Assembly (NCBI GenBank): GCA_025765615.1
Contig: JAIVFJ010000068.1
Span: 186,001-250,000, forward strand
From: Zopfochytrium polystomum
Taxonomy: Eukaryota; Chytridiomycota; Chytridiomycetes; Chytridiales; Chytridiaceae
Length of the DNA: 64,000 bases
Direction: 5' to 3'
Positions 46,741 through 59,012 of this stretch are shown piece after piece (the stretch's first letter is position 1; the number at the start of each line of letters is the position of its first letter). The notes beneath the pieces were generated by a model that was not told where the DNA came from, made no database searches, and worked only from the letters and a program-made list of their open reading frames with translations. Made by a program: the position numbers and the translations under genes.

Positions 46741-48051
46741 ATGAAAAAGAAGGAGACACCCACAAAATTCACAAAGTCAATCGGAAAAAGCGCTTTGGCC
46801 ACTGGGACTATGCTGACAAGGCGTGCGTCATCGCCATCCTCCTCTTCGTCTTCCTTTTCAGCATCATCATCGCTGGCACCGCAGCAGCAGCAAGCCGCGC
46901 CCTCTTTCCGATCGTACGCGCTCTTCAGCTCGCCACGTGATCACCGTCATTCCCACTATCATGCGCCTCCGATTGCGTCGCGCGAACCGCCATCCCATCC
47001 CCCCGCCCACCCACTCCCTGATGACAAGGCCGAATCGGCTTTTTCCCCCGTCGAGGAGGCCCTCCCTCCAGCCGCAGGAGAGGCATCAGCATCAGTCACA
47101 GTGCACCTCCATGAGGACTCGATCCTCTCGCCCTTTGGCCTTGCGAGCAAGGCGTGGCCGGCCGCCTCAGTCCTCACTCAGTACTTTCTCGACAAGTCCC
47201 TTGATGGGGGAGGGTCATTCTTCCCATTCTTCCTTTCGCCCGCAAACCGAAGGCCCACACCGAGTGGTTTCGCCCGCTCTTCTCGGATTCGTGTTATGGA
47301 GTTGGGAAGCGGAACCGGCTTTGCGGGAATCTGTCTTGCACAAATTATCGCGTCGCTTCCACCCAGTCCGACCCAGCGCGCGGTCGACGTTGTCATCACC
47401 GACCTTCCTGAGGTGGTACCGCTCATGCAAGCGAACATCGAAGCCAACCCCACCCACCTGAGAAAAGCTTCGGACCTCGTTGACGTTGTGGGCTCGACCG
47501 ACTGTGGTGGTACTGTGAGCTTGCACGCGCGGGCTTTGGCATGGGGAGACTCCGATCATTTGAACTCCATCCTGGCCGAATATTCGTCTTCATGTACACC
47601 ATCTGCACAACGCCATCCCGGCGCCTCGGCCCCCTTTGATTTGGTCTTTGCAACCGACGTTGTCTATTATCCCCACCTCTTCGAGCTGTTGATACAGACG
47701 CTCGTGCAGCTGACGCCCACAGCCCCGGCTCCACCTAGGCTGCAGCACATCGGGAACAGTCCCCGGCCTCCCCACCCAGACATTTTGATTGCGAACCGCA
47801 TTCGGGAACTCTCAAAAGAGCTTCCCTTTTACGTGCGCCTGGGAAAGTACTTTGATTTTTACCCTGTTGACGACTGGGATCCTTTTTGGAAGGTGCACCG
47901 GAAAAAGGGCTTTGTCGTGTTTTGGCTGAAGAGGAAGGAATGCGACCTAGAATGGGACGGGTCGGAGGAGTTTGAGTCGCTCCTGATGAATTGGATGACG
48001 TTGGACAATGATGACGAGGACAATGAGGAGGATGGGAGCCTCCAAAAGTAA
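46741..48051 (+). CDS. METTL21-like protein methyltransferase, single exon, 436 aa
   Basis: A class I SAM-dependent methyltransferase of the lysine-methyltransferase 21/22 group. The SAM motif is RVMELGSGTGFAGICLAQII; an acidic motif II follows (VVITDLPEVVPLMQANIEAN), and the characteristic post-motif FDLVFATDVVYYPHLFELL occupies the place of the family's D-x-x-Y signature. A WPAASVLTQYF segment before motif I also fits. The first 100 residues are Ser/Pro/His-rich and probably disordered or a targeting region. The start is the first ATG (46741) after an A-rich leader; ATG 46810 (MLTRRASSPSSS) is a good alternative and would give a more presequence-like N-terminus. The substrate cannot be told. 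Confidence 0.85.
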   Translation: MKKKETPTKFTKSIGKSALATGTMLTRRASSPSSSSSSFSASSSLAPQQQQAAPSFRSYALFSSPRDHRHSHYHAPPIASREPPSHPPAHPLPDDKAESAFSPVEEALPPAAGEASASVTVHLHEDSILSPFGLASKAWPAASVLTQYFLDKSLDGGGSFFPFFLSPANRRPTPSGFARSSRIRVMELGSGTGFAGICLAQIIASLPPSPTQRAVDVVITDLPEVVPLMQANIEANPTHLRKASDLVDVVGSTDCGGTVSLHARALAWGDSDHLNSILAEYSSSCTPSAQRHPGASAPFDLVFATDVVYYPHLFELLIQTLVQLTPTAPAPPRLQHIGNSPRPPHPDILIANRIRELSKELPFYVRLGKYFDFYPVDDWDPFWKVHRKKGFVVFWLKRKECDLEWDGSEEFESLLMNWMTLDNDDEDNEEDGSLQK

Positions 48052-48233
48052 AAGACGAGATGCCCGTTTGCTTACTGGACAGGCGTTGGTTGGCTGGGAT
48101 GAGAAATCGCCTTGTCAACTGCCAGCTGAGGCACAGCTTGCTGTTGCCTGATGATGGCCACCAGCGCAGACGCTGCCTACGCGGTTGGTCCACCGCCTCC
48201 CCGTTTTAAAGCTCGCCGACGCTTTCTACTCAC

Positions 48234-51200
48234 ATGCGCTTCCTTCTATCGAAGGCTCCATCCATTCCTCCAGCCGTTCAAGGACCTGTCCAGTTTTACC
48301 TTCGAGTGTCCGTTCCCAAGATTCTATGGACCAACCCACCTTCCCCAGACCGTCGCGCTCTCTCTCAGCAGCCGTTCCAATCCTCCATCCGGCCGCGCGT
48401 AGAATTGTCATGGTGGGGAAGCGCTGACCCTCCCTCCTCCTTCCACCCATCCAGCGTGGGCGACAGGCGCACCGTTCTCTCCGAGGGCGCCCGCGTCGCC
48501 GACCGCCACACCTTGCGTTTTCCTGTGCGCTGCAACAAGCAAAAACTCCACAGTTACCTCACCGACATGGGCCTGCTCGTGCTTCAGATCTTTGCCTACG
48601 GACGCTCCTCCCCAGTGGGCATTGCCAAAGTTCCCGATCTTGCCGTCGTTGCCGCTCTGCCGTACTCTCGTCCGATCAACGGGTGGTTTTCGGTCCTGCG
48701 GCCCCCTGACGGGGACGCGAATATTGGTGCGGTCCAGAACGCGAAACTGAGAGACCTGGGCGAGCTGAACGTGTCTGTTGTACTCGAGCCTGTTCCAACC
48801 GTGCGCATCAATGAAGCTGAGATGCAGGACACCCGGTTTGATGAGCCAACTCACGACGATACCGGAGAAGCAGGGGCCATCAGAAGCGAGCAAAGCGAGG
48901 AAAGTCCTCTTGATGCCTACATGACAGAAGACGGCGAAGTCTACGTGGTAGAGGACGATGATGCTGCTTCTTTGACTGAAGTAAAAGTACCGAATGCAGT
49001 GTCCACTGGCAGACCCGCAGACAGCCTTTCAAGCCCGGACGCACCATACAATGGACCTATCGGCTCTTTGGACAACGAAGCAGAAGCAAGACAATCGATG
49101 CCGACCGGGGCGGACAGAATGTTCAACGACATTTTCAATCGTGCATTGCGACTGCGCTCAGAGATTGACAATGCGTTGTCCAATAACCCAAGCGCCCGAG
49201 GTCCAGTTCCACACACTTCCCAAGAAACAGCTGCCAATACCACATCGCAGTGGCACAACCCTGTATTTGTCCCCGACTCCTCCAAGATAGACTCTGAACT
49301 CGACGGCCTCGAAGATTATGTACTAGCAGTCCACGAGGATGAACTCAGTGAGACCTACTCGGATATTTTGTTGGATGATGACCTTGTCATCGAGGCTTTA
49401 AACTCGTGTCCGGCTCTGATGCAAGAAGTTGACGCGCCGAGTGGCACTGCCAACAGAAGAATTGACTTCCGAATAGAGGACGATGACTTTCTGTCGATAA
49501 CAAACTCAGACGACTGCAACGCAGCAGGACCACAAGCTCTCAAAAGTTCTCAAACAAATCGGGACGATGGCCCGCCTCTAGACGCCGAAGTATTGACGGC
49601 GCTTGGCCGGGTACATTCTATCCGCGTCACCGCGGTGAAACTGGAATTAAAGACGTTCACGATGAATCGCTCTACCAGCACAATCTTTATTCACTTTGAA
49701 TCGGACGAGTTTCGCCTCCCGGACCACTGCAACCTCGCATCCGACTTTACAGCCAAGTCGACAGTTCGATTATCCCACAACGCAGGAGCAAGAGCCCCTC
49801 CACAGCTCTCGAATATGATTGTTATAGACCAAAGTGCAATTTTCCCAGCCCGTTTCGACGGAAAGGACGTGAGCGATTGGCTGAAGGCAAAAATTGATTT
49901 TTCAGTGATTGGATCAGCGGCTGCCGCAGAGGCGAAACTTGTTTATGCAGCAAAAGCGAAAACAGTTCAGCCTGTCTTTTCAGCCTTTGGGAGCTGGCGT
50001 TGCAAAGAAGTTATTGCGACGCCCGATTTCAATTGGTCGGGTCGTGTCCCACTATTTGCAGTCGCACCGGCCCCGAAAAATCCTAGAAACGAGTCAGCAA
50101 GGGCTCACCGACATGTTGGTGACTTGCTGCTTACAGTGGAGCTTATTTCGGTTCAACCGCCGCCTTTCAAAACTTCCTTGAAGGCGGCGGCGCCGCCTGA
50201 TGAGGATACTCAGCAATCTGGGAGCTCAGAGGTTAAGGTGGAGAACGATCCTCCGACCTTAAGTCGACCGCCAAGCATTGGCAAGCAGCCATTTTACTTA
50301 TTTGTTTCTATAACCACGGTGCGTGGGTTGTCGGTTTACTCTGGTACCCCAAAACCCTGTACGACACTTCTGAATCTTGTGGTGCGTCTTTTCGCATCCA
50401 TCAGTCATCCAACATCGACACCTCCCATTCCGTACCTTCCCCCGGTGGACTTGGTGACTGGTCGCTTGAACAAGCCACTTAACTTCGACTTTGCCCTGAC
50501 TGTTCCGCTCGCTTTGACCTCATCTCTGCTCCAATCGATTGAGGACGCGTCCATTGTCGCGGAGGTTTGGGCAAGTGACATAAGTAGTTCAGTGATGCCC
50601 TCTGCGAACGACTCGTCAGATTTAGGTGAACGTACCGGCCAGAGCTTAACCGAGGCTGCATCGAGACAATCCACCGTTGGAGTAACCTCTCGGCAACCTT
50701 TCCTGACTTTTGCCGAGCACGTTGAGGATGGAAAGAGGCTTGTAGGCTTGCTAAAGCTCCCTTCGGGCCATTTGTTGAAGATTTTAGTGGCAACATGCCT
50801 TGGCGAAGACGGCTCTGTGGGCCCTGCGAACATCGAAGCTCCGATTTTGATGCCCGAAACCGAATACCCAGTGATCGACCCCTTCACGGGGAGTTCGAAA
50901 GGCTGGATAACTGGATTTATGGCGATCGGGTCTTGGGAACAGATACTTTCTATTCGTCGTCCTGAAAAAGCCAATGCAAGCTTTTCATCGTCCGCCCCAA
51001 TTTCCCGCGTTGGCGACAAAAAGGCCCGAGCTCGATCCAACGAAAGACAGAAAGCGGAAAAAGCGCTCGAAAAGGGAGCAGCAAATTCCGTCGCAAGAGT
51101 ACCACCTCGACCGCTTTCTTCCGTTTCTCGTCCTGACGAGGAAAACGAAGAGGAAATGGTTGAACCAGAACCTTCGGCAGCAATTGAAGTGACGATTCAT

Positions 51201-54200
51201 TCGGCATGCGGGCTTAGAGGGCTCGTGGAGGCCCTTCGACCCATATCGTCAGTCAAAGGAAAGCAGAGGCTCAGCGATGCAGACGAGACGTATACCTCTT
51301 TGGACTACGCTCGCGAAGTTGGGACGAATTCATCAGTAGTCGTTGTGTTCCCCGAGTCTTTCAATGAGCCTATGCTGTCTAGTCGATCCTCCCTCATAAG
51401 CGCGAAGGAATTACGATCTTCTTTCAGTCCGCGACGCATCCAGACCCCGATAGTAGCGCGGTCGTTCATTCCTTCCTACCGCCACAGTTCCACAGTCGCT
51501 TTCGAGGCTGTGGATGCGACCTTTTTACGATGGGTGCGCGGAGCAAACACCATATCTGCGTTTATATGGCACCATGTTCCCCGTAGTGAAGGTGGAGGCG
51601 ACATTCTCCTCGGGCGGTTGACCGTGCCAGTGAAGAGTCTCTTAGAAAGGCCGGAAGGTTTGAACAACGAGTGGATCCCAGTTCGACCAGTCGAGTCCAT
51701 TTCGTCCCATAGCCCTGGCAGCGATTCAGAAGCCCAAGTTGACGGTCCTTGCAGAGCCGCCGTGAAGCTATCGATGAAGATTAGCCGCGGCTTTGAGTTT
51801 GGTACATCTCTCGACGCTGTGCCCTTCTTGCAGCCCGACCGACTTGTCCGCTTTTCGCTTCGTGTTTTTCGAGCCTTGCTTTCCGTTCGGAACCTTTTGG
51901 AAATCTGGCCGGCGGACCGCGAGGCCGTCGTCTTCAAGTGGAACCGGCCGTTCCAGGTATATGTCGCCAGAGACGTCGCCCTGACCGGGGACGGCACCCG
52001 TCCGCGGCCACTAGCGACCGCGGCCATCCCGATTCCCCAGTCCTTTCCGTCTCACGCGGCTTCAGACTTGTTTTCGGTCGAGCCCAATGCCGAGTGGGTC
52101 GAGGTTGTCGAACCATCGAACGACCTGCTGCTGCATTTGCGATCAAATCCAATAGTCATTGAAGTACTGTCGGTGGGTTCAGACTACCCGATCAGCGAGG
52201 GTGTTTCTCTCGGGCGCGTCTACATTGACGCGTGGGACGCTGCCGCGACTATACGGCGCAACTTTAGACGAAAGGCCGGCATGGAACCATTTCGAGTAGA
52301 GGCGGGGCTACCTCTGATTTCCGAAACTAACCCGGATTTGGGTGGTGCGACAGTTGACGTTAGCTTGAGCGTCGAGGTTGTTGAGGTATCGCATTCGGAG
52401 AAGGTTGATCGAGGTCCAGCAGGTTTCCTTTTGCTGTTTGTTGGTTTGCATGTCTTTTGCTCTAATCCAACTCGCATGAACGCCCCAAGAACCCAGAATT
52501 GAGACAGCGAAGAAACCAATCTGGCCCACAGCGGCAAAACCACCGAAAGCAGAAATTGCTGTCTCTTCCCCACCGTTGCCGACACCCGCGATCAAAATTA
52601 AGCTGATTTTTGAAAAAGGGGTGAACTTGCTTGAAGACTCACAGTCGCTGGCAGCCTTTCCCTGGAACGACAAGCAGTTTGGAAAAACGGGCCGGCCGCC
52701 TCACACGTTCGTCCGCGCTCATCCTTCCACCAACCGCTTATTCCAAATAGCGGCCGAAAATCCTTGCACCATTGTTCCTTTCAACTGCGCTCCAACTTGG
52801 AACTACTCCATCACCATCCACGCCCCGACTTCGAAAGAAGTGGCGAAAAAACTGCTTGAGGAAGGAGCAGTTGAGGTCCAGCTCCTCTATGTCGACAGTT
52901 TAGGCGCTGACGGTCAACCTATCGGGTCCACTCGACTTATTGGCTCGGCGATGATCCCTTTGAAGTCTGTTCTTGACAGGAACAATAGCAGTGGACAATG
53001 GTTCCCAGTCAAGGATGCGCAATCAGGCAGAGTGGAAGGGGCGAAAATCTTGGCAAGAGCGTTCGTGTCGGAAGGTGCCGACTACATTGTTCAGGAGACG
53101 GCGGATGCATCGGTCGAGCCAACGACGAATGTTCCCGTCGATGCAAAAGACACTCTTGGCTCAAGTGATGCAGGTGCCAAAACTCAGGCACCAAGCTCGT
53201 CTATTGATGTTGATTTGACTTTGACTGTAGGGACGAGCGTCGATGCGGGTGATCTGCCGACGGCAGATGCAAAAGACTTCCTCAATAATCGGCAATCAAG
53301 TCACCTTCGTTCACAAGTTCTTGAGCCGCGGCCCCATGTCGACGGTAAGCCTAGCGCATGACCCACCTGTTCCATGCTCAACTCTAAATTACATTTTGCA
53401 GCACTTGAAGGGGCTGTCCCCCTCGATCCTGTGTCGGGCTTCTCTGCAAGTCTTCAAAAGACGTTGGACGAGCTGGAAGATCTTCAAACCCTTTTGAAGC
53501 AGAAGCGACAAGGCTCTCGAGCGCCGATTCTGCCTCTGCCCCCCCCTAAAGAAAGCTCCACCAGAGCTGCTCAAAGTTCACAGTCGCTCGACCAGCAGGA
53601 TCAAGGCAGTCTTTTGATCGAGCTCACCCCTGAGGAGGCAGTCCAACCGGCCGCTCCCGTTGGAAGTGAGGATCTACATGGCCGTCAACCGAACAACCAG
53701 CTTCTTGGTCGCCCAAGCGCGGATCAACACCTCCTTGACACGCCCCCCGACCCTCTCATCGCCAGCAAGTATGCAGCGCTCTCAGACATTGGTGACTTCA
53801 GTCCCTCACCAATCGCTGCTGTGGCTTTGTCGACTCCCTCGCCACTTCCGAATGCGAACGAGACGCAATTTTCCTCGCAACCAGCGTTACTGGCTTCATT
53901 GAAGATTGCAGAGGACCCAATACCGCAAGGGCTGTGCGAGGAGTTAGCGACGGTGAAAGAAATGGGTCATGAACATGAAGCAGCTGAGCGTTTTTGGAGT
54001 GCAGCCGAGTCCGCCGAGGACCTGATTTGTGCAGATCGTGTTCAAGTTCCCTTATTCGAGGTGAATGGTCTCGATAGGTTATCTCTTACTCATTGGTCAC
54101 ACACTAGGCCGAATCGAGCACAAATGCATCGACCAGCAATGTTCTTCCGACTGCTGCAACTTCACCTGAATCCTTACAAAAGGAGACACAACCCCTTCCT

Positions 54201-56021
54201 TCAAGCACCGCGCAGAGAGCTGACTTGCCATCTCAGCCGAAGTCATCAATTGCATCGCCGATGGTTGACGCGCTGTCCTTCAAGGACAATGCCTGGACAA
54301 AATGGGTTTCTGATCAGGAAGCCCAATCAACACCACTCTTGACGACAGTATCTAGCGGTGAGGAGTCCTCGCGCATTAATACCGAACACCGAACCACCAG
54401 CGGCCCAACAGCATCAGCACAGAACCTACAGATGAGTGCATTGGCTGGGTCGAATTTGCGGTCCAGCATCGCAATTACGACGGGCAGTGGTAATGGCGGT
54501 AGACGTGACGCGAACGACGAGACAAGCGGAAATCGGCCAGCGTACTCATCAGCTTTTATCGGAAGTCGCAGATTCAGAGAGGTTGCTGATAGTCAATTTG
54601 ACGAAGATGATGATGCGGAGGACAGCTTGGACGAGTTTCTCGCACGTGCGCAGCGGACGGCTGCAGCAGCTCGGGCCGCCACAGCAGATGACGCGAGTGA
54701 GGCTCGAGTTGGGAGCCCGTTCGCCTATTTTGAGGAAGAGGATGATACTGACAGTGACTTTAGCCTCGTAATGCCCCCGAGACGCCGAACTGAACTTTTC
54801 GAGGTCACATCAGGCGGCCTGGCGCGAACGAAAGAATCACACATCTCTGGTCCGGGAATGTTTGGAGCATCGGCTGACCTGCGTAGGCGGCTGGGCGCAT
54901 CTCCACAGACGCCCACGCCGTCGGCAAACGTGGAAGGGATGGCTTCGGGGTTGGAACCCCAAGAGCTCCGCTCCTCGTCGTCGCACCGCGTTGACCCGTG
55001 CTTCATGGATGGAGTGGTGAAGCGCAATCGTGCAGCGGCCGGAGGCCAGAGCACATTAACAGGAGCGAGAGCATTTCACTTCGCGGGTAGAGCTGGCGAC
55101 GACGAGGACGAAGACGATGTCGGCGGGCCAGTGGACCGCCGCTATTTTGACGGCACGCTGGGTCGTCGCGCTGTCGGCATTGTCGATCGCGGATCCTCCG
55201 TCGATACTCGCCGCCGCAGCCACGGTCTAGTTTGCTCGACCCTTGCGTCTCCCAGCCCCTCCTTCCGCCCTGTTACCACCTGCGACGGTCTCGGTCACGC
55301 GGGTCCCCGGTTCGGCTCGAAGCTCCACGGAGGAACGCGCAGCGGCCGGAAAGATGGCGCCCGAGACGGGGACGGCAATGGCGACGACAACGACGACGGT
55401 GACTCCGAGCTGCAGGGCATTCTTGCACGCGCGCGCAGAATCGTTGCAGAAGGCTCGGCACGGCCGGTTTCAGCGGCAGCTGCGGCGGCGGCAGCAGCCT
55501 CGCGGCCTCTGGGCCCAAGCGAGTGGGGACCAGCGGATGCTGCTGATGTTCCGCGGCGCTCCACGGCCACGTCCGGCCGACCGGCGCTGGCAGTGGACAC
55601 GGTCGGAAGGGAGGCGCTCACTCTGGCCGACGCGGCCGCCCTGTCTAGGCAGCGATGGATGAAGCCACCCCTGTCGGTGCGCGGGCCGGCGACGGCGGCT
55701 ACGGGCGCGGCGGGACAGCACAGTGGCGGTGCCGCTGCACGGGCGGACGGGGGCGACCTTGGAAGAACCTCGCTGCGCTCGTCCCTTTTGAACAGAGATG
55801 CGACGGCGGCCGAGGAGTCGCCGCGGGAAGGCCGCAGGTCGTTGACCGCTCGTGAAAAGCCGAAGCTGGGCAGCTTTTCCAGCGCGGCGAGAGCGACTGC
55901 CGACCCGTCTGACGCGAGCGTGACGGCGGCGGCGACGGCCTCTAGGAGTTCGGATGGAGCGAGCACCATCACCAAGGAAGAGCTGGGCAGGATTGCGCGA
56001 ATTTTCGCTGGGGAGCCGTGA
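48234..56021 (+). CDS. C2CD3: C2CD3, centriole distal-end C2-domain protein, 4 exons, 2538 aa
   Basis: Exons: 48234-52422, 52490-53344, 53402-54060 and 54108-56021. In animals C2CD3 is needed for centriole elongation, distal appendages and cilium formation. The N-terminal C2 module matches strongly in pattern: SIPPAVQGPVQFYLRVSVPK, RPRVELSWWG, LRFPVRCNKQKLHSYLTDMG, SSPVGIAKVPDL, RPINGWFSVL, and LGELNVSVVLEPV. Further C2-like blocks follow, for example PFYLFVSITTVRGLSVYSG, FQVYVARDVAL, and APTWNYSITIHAP with LIGSAMIPLKSVLD. The C-terminal 800 residues are Ser/Ala/Asp-rich and disordered. Total length is close to human C2CD3 (about 2350). The first intron's acceptor is uncertain (52490 or about 52508). 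The start ATG 48234 directly precedes the C2 domain; a short upstream exon cannot be excluded. Confidence 0.9.
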
Positions 56022-56878
56022 ACAATCATTCTTATACAGGAGGGTTGGGAGGTGCAGAAGAGGGCGAGGTTGCCATCAGGTGGAAAGTTTCATATTTATG
56101 TAGAAACAACACTTGTTCGTGGAAGAAATTGTTCCCACATCAATCGACTTGCAGTGCCAGTTGTGTTTACGACGAGCGGCAAGGACCCCAACAAAAACAA
56201 ACGTACACGTCAAAAATAAAAAATGAAACAATGAAAAAGAAATGGGAAACGAAAAGAAGAGGATCAGTTGTCAGAGAAGCAACAAAACACATCCCAGACT
56301 AAAGTCAAGAAGAAAGAAAAAAGAATAAAGAATAAGAATGATGTTTCTCCTGGGACACATCACCCAACACCCAAGTGAAGGGGGTTTGTTGTTTCTCTGT
56401 GTAAAAGATATTGAAGGACGTTGTACAGGTTAACAGCAGCCATTGCATCGCAGTCCCACATGGTTCCTGAGGTTGGTGACCTCATGATTGCATGCAATTT
56501 TGGACTGCGGCTGCCATTAGCTGGCTGCTCTCTGTACACAGGCTCGACATCACTTTGTTTTGAAAGAGAAAAAAAACAAAAGGGAAAGAGAAAAGTTTGT
56601 GTGAAAGAAGCTGGGCAACAAAGGCCACACTGTACTCTCTCTTGCTTGTCTCGCCCGTGGTGGCTTCCCTGTTGGGTCTTGGACATTCTGTATTCATTGA
56701 TGTCAACGAATTTGAGAATGAGGCAGGTGCTTTTCAACCGCCGTCAAAATCTCAAATTGGGATCGCACTGACCACAAAGGTGGGAAGAAGTGGCAGGATT
56801 GGAAAAGAATTTGGTCCCACTTCCAATCACCACCACACTATTCTGTTAGTTTTGGGTCTTTTGGCGTAAGCAGTGTGC
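56022..56878. other. Intergenic, no gene seen
   Basis: The 3' flank of C2CD3 followed by sequence without a conserved protein. The 125-codon minus-strand frame at 56360-56737 overlaps frames on the other strand and has no domain. Confidence 0.5.
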
Positions 56879-56883
56879 AGGAG

Positions 56884-57184
56884 TGTCAGGAACATGGCAG
56901 GACAGGACAAGGCAGACAAGGAACTGAGAGGAGTGATGATTGTATTGGAAACAATAATTCACTTGAGGGATGGGACAGGTCCCCCATCCCCCTCTTTTGA
57001 GAGTCTTCCTTGTCAAGACCCAAAGAAAGTTCCAGAAAGAGCAATTAGTAATACAATGATACCAATGATACCAATGACAACAAGACAAGTCAGGAAAGCA
57101 AAGAAGGTTCCAGAAGGTTCCACAAGGTTCCCTGAAGGACTGTTCTAGAAGGTTCCAGAGGTTTCCAGAGGGTGATTCAAAGCA
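56884..57184 (-). repeat. 3' LTR of the chromovirus
   Basis: 301 bases, nearly identical to the 5' LTR. A 7-base deletion relative to it removes the TATA box and leaves CCCCCTCTTTTGAG on the plus strand. The U3 end reads TGCTTTGAAT instead of TGTTATGAAT. Heat-shock-element clusters lie at 57025-57037, 57103-57120 and 57143-57170. Confidence 0.93.
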
Positions 57185-58555
57185 TCATCTCCCCCTTTTA
57201 GGCCTCTTCTGCAACTTGGTGGGGTACCTGGTCTTGAACTTGAGCAGAAGGTCTTGGCAGTGAGTGAGGTTTGACTCAGGTTCCCAGGTGTTGTCAGCAT
57301 CTGAGTAACCTTTCCACTTAACAAGGAACTTGAGTGTCCTTCCAAACCACTTGGCATCCAAGATTTGTTCAACCTCAAATTCCTCTTCACCTTCTACCTC
57401 AACTGGAGGAGAAGGAGGAACAACTCTGCCTGGAATGGAATTGGCCACAAACCTCTCCAAAAGGCTGACATGGAAAACTGGGTGGATCTGCATGGATGCA
57501 GGGAGATCCAGCTTGAAGGTGACTGGATTGATTTGCTCCAAGATCTTGAAAGGTCCCAACTTGAGGTTGTCTAGCTTGGGACTTGGTCTTTTGGTCTGCA
57601 AGTTCTTCCTCAGAAGCCAAACTTGCTGACCCACAGCAAGGTCATGGTCCATTCTGTGAGTGTTGGCAAATCTTGAGGCATCTTCTTGGGCTCGCTTCTG
57701 GGTGGAGTCCAGGAAGGTGCTGATGATCTTGAGCTTATGCAAGTGTGAAGCCACAGCAGGAGCTTGGACATTGGATAGGATCTCTTGTCCCAGAAGATCT
57801 CCTCTTGGATTGAAGGCACAGGTTGCAAAGAAAGGAGATAGCTGGGTGCATGAGTGGAGAGAATTGTTGAGAGCAAATTTTGCCAGCGGAAGGAGGGTGG
57901 GCCAATCATCCTGTTGATAGCTGACATAGCACCTCAAATACTGCTCCAGAGTCTGGTTTGTTCTTTCTGTTTGTCCATCAGTCTGAGGGTGATAAGCAGT
58001 TGACAGTTGAGACTTGATTCCAAGGGCTACTGTGAGTTCTTTCCAAAATTGGGATCTGAACTGTGGTCCTCTGTCACTGATGATTGACTGAGGCAGCCCA
58101 TGGAGCCTGAATATGTGCTGCAAAAACAGGTCTGCTATTCCTTGTGCATCTATTTTCTCAGCGCAGGGGATGAAATGGGCCAACTTTCTCCTTCTGCAGA
58201 TGACAACAAGGATAGAGTCAAATCCATGGGATGGGGGCAGTTTCACAATAAAGTCCATGGATATTGATGACCAAGGGCTGATGGCAATTGGGAGGGACTC
58301 CAGAAGTCCATAGGGCTTGTATCTGCTGGATTTGTTTCTTTGACAGGTTTCACAGCTGCTGGCATAGTTCTTGATGTACTTCCTCATGCCTGGCCAGTAG
58401 AAGTCTCTGGAAACAAGCTCATATGTCTTGTGCTCTCCTGGGTGTCCAGCTGTTGCTGCATCATGCCTTGTCTTGAGTATCTCAAGTTTTTCCTCTTCTT
58501 GGCTGATTTGAATCTTGTGAGGCTTGGGGTCCTTGGAAATAGCATGGGCCCACAC
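57185..58555 (-). CDS. Integrase with C-terminal chromodomain, 456 codons open
   Basis: The open frame runs from 58555 to a TGA that overlaps the polypurine tract at the LTR edge (57185-57199). The zinc-binding HHCC is present (RHDAATAGHPGEHKTYELV ... CETCQRNK). The DDE catalytic core is intact: Asp in SMDFIVKLP, Asp in ISDRGPQF, Glu in DGQTERTNQ. A GPY-like region precedes a chromodomain (FEVEQILDAKWFG, KFLVKWKGYSDADNTWEPE). The chromodomain places the element among chromoviruses and normally steers integration to chosen chromatin. The first ATG is at 58555; in a full element this would be the 3' part of pol, so the N-terminus may be artificial. Confidence 0.9.
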   Translation of the reverse strand: MWAHAISKDPKPHKIQISQEEEKLEILKTRHDAATAGHPGEHKTYELVSRDFYWPGMRKYIKNYASSCETCQRNKSSRYKPYGLLESLPIAISPWSSISMDFIVKLPPSHGFDSILVVICRRRKLAHFIPCAEKIDAQGIADLFLQHIFRLHGLPQSIISDRGPQFRSQFWKELTVALGIKSQLSTAYHPQTDGQTERTNQTLEQYLRCYVSYQQDDWPTLLPLAKFALNNSLHSCTQLSPFFATCAFNPRGDLLGQEILSNVQAPAVASHLHKLKIISTFLDSTQKRAQEDASRFANTHRMDHDLAVGQQVWLLRKNLQTKRPSPKLDNLKLGPFKILEQINPVTFKLDLPASMQIHPVFHVSLLERFVANSIPGRVVPPSPPVEVEGEEEFEVEQILDAKWFGRTLKFLVKWKGYSDADNTWEPESNLTHCQDLLLKFKTRYPTKLQKRPKRGR

Positions 58556-59012
58556 ACTGTCAGGAAGCAGTGAAAGGTGTGTATTGGATTGTGGGGTTAA
58601 ACCATCTCCCCCTTCAGGTGCAAGGTCTGTCCTTCTGTGCTCATCAGTGGGGGGGCTTGAATTCTTGACTGGGAACTGTGATTCTTGGATCTTTGACTGA
58701 GAGTTCTGTTCTTGGCAACGACCGTGAGCTCTGGAACTTGAATCTTGAATGTGGACTGTGAACTGTGGTACTTGAATATTTGACTGTGGGTTCTGTGAAC
58801 TAGAGTCTTGGTGATGGTGAGCTCTATGAGCTCTACTTGAATCTTGACTGTGAACTGTGAACTGTGGAACTTGAGTCTGGCTGTGAACCTTGAATCAAGG
58901 ACTTGCGAGCATGAGACCTGGGGGCTTGACTTGAGTTTTGGGTGACTGTTCCAATTGGTGGAGGTTGGACTTGGCCAGTGACCCAATCAATGGCAGGGTT
59001 CTGGGCTTGCAG
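58556..59012. other. Junction where reverse transcriptase and RNase H are deleted
   Basis: About 450 bases of low-complexity sequence made of repeats of CTTGAATCTTGACTGTG-like units (plus strand) join the end of the protease remnant to the integrase. An intact chromovirus has roughly 2 kb of RT and RNase H here; no RT motif is seen on either strand. Confidence 0.75.
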
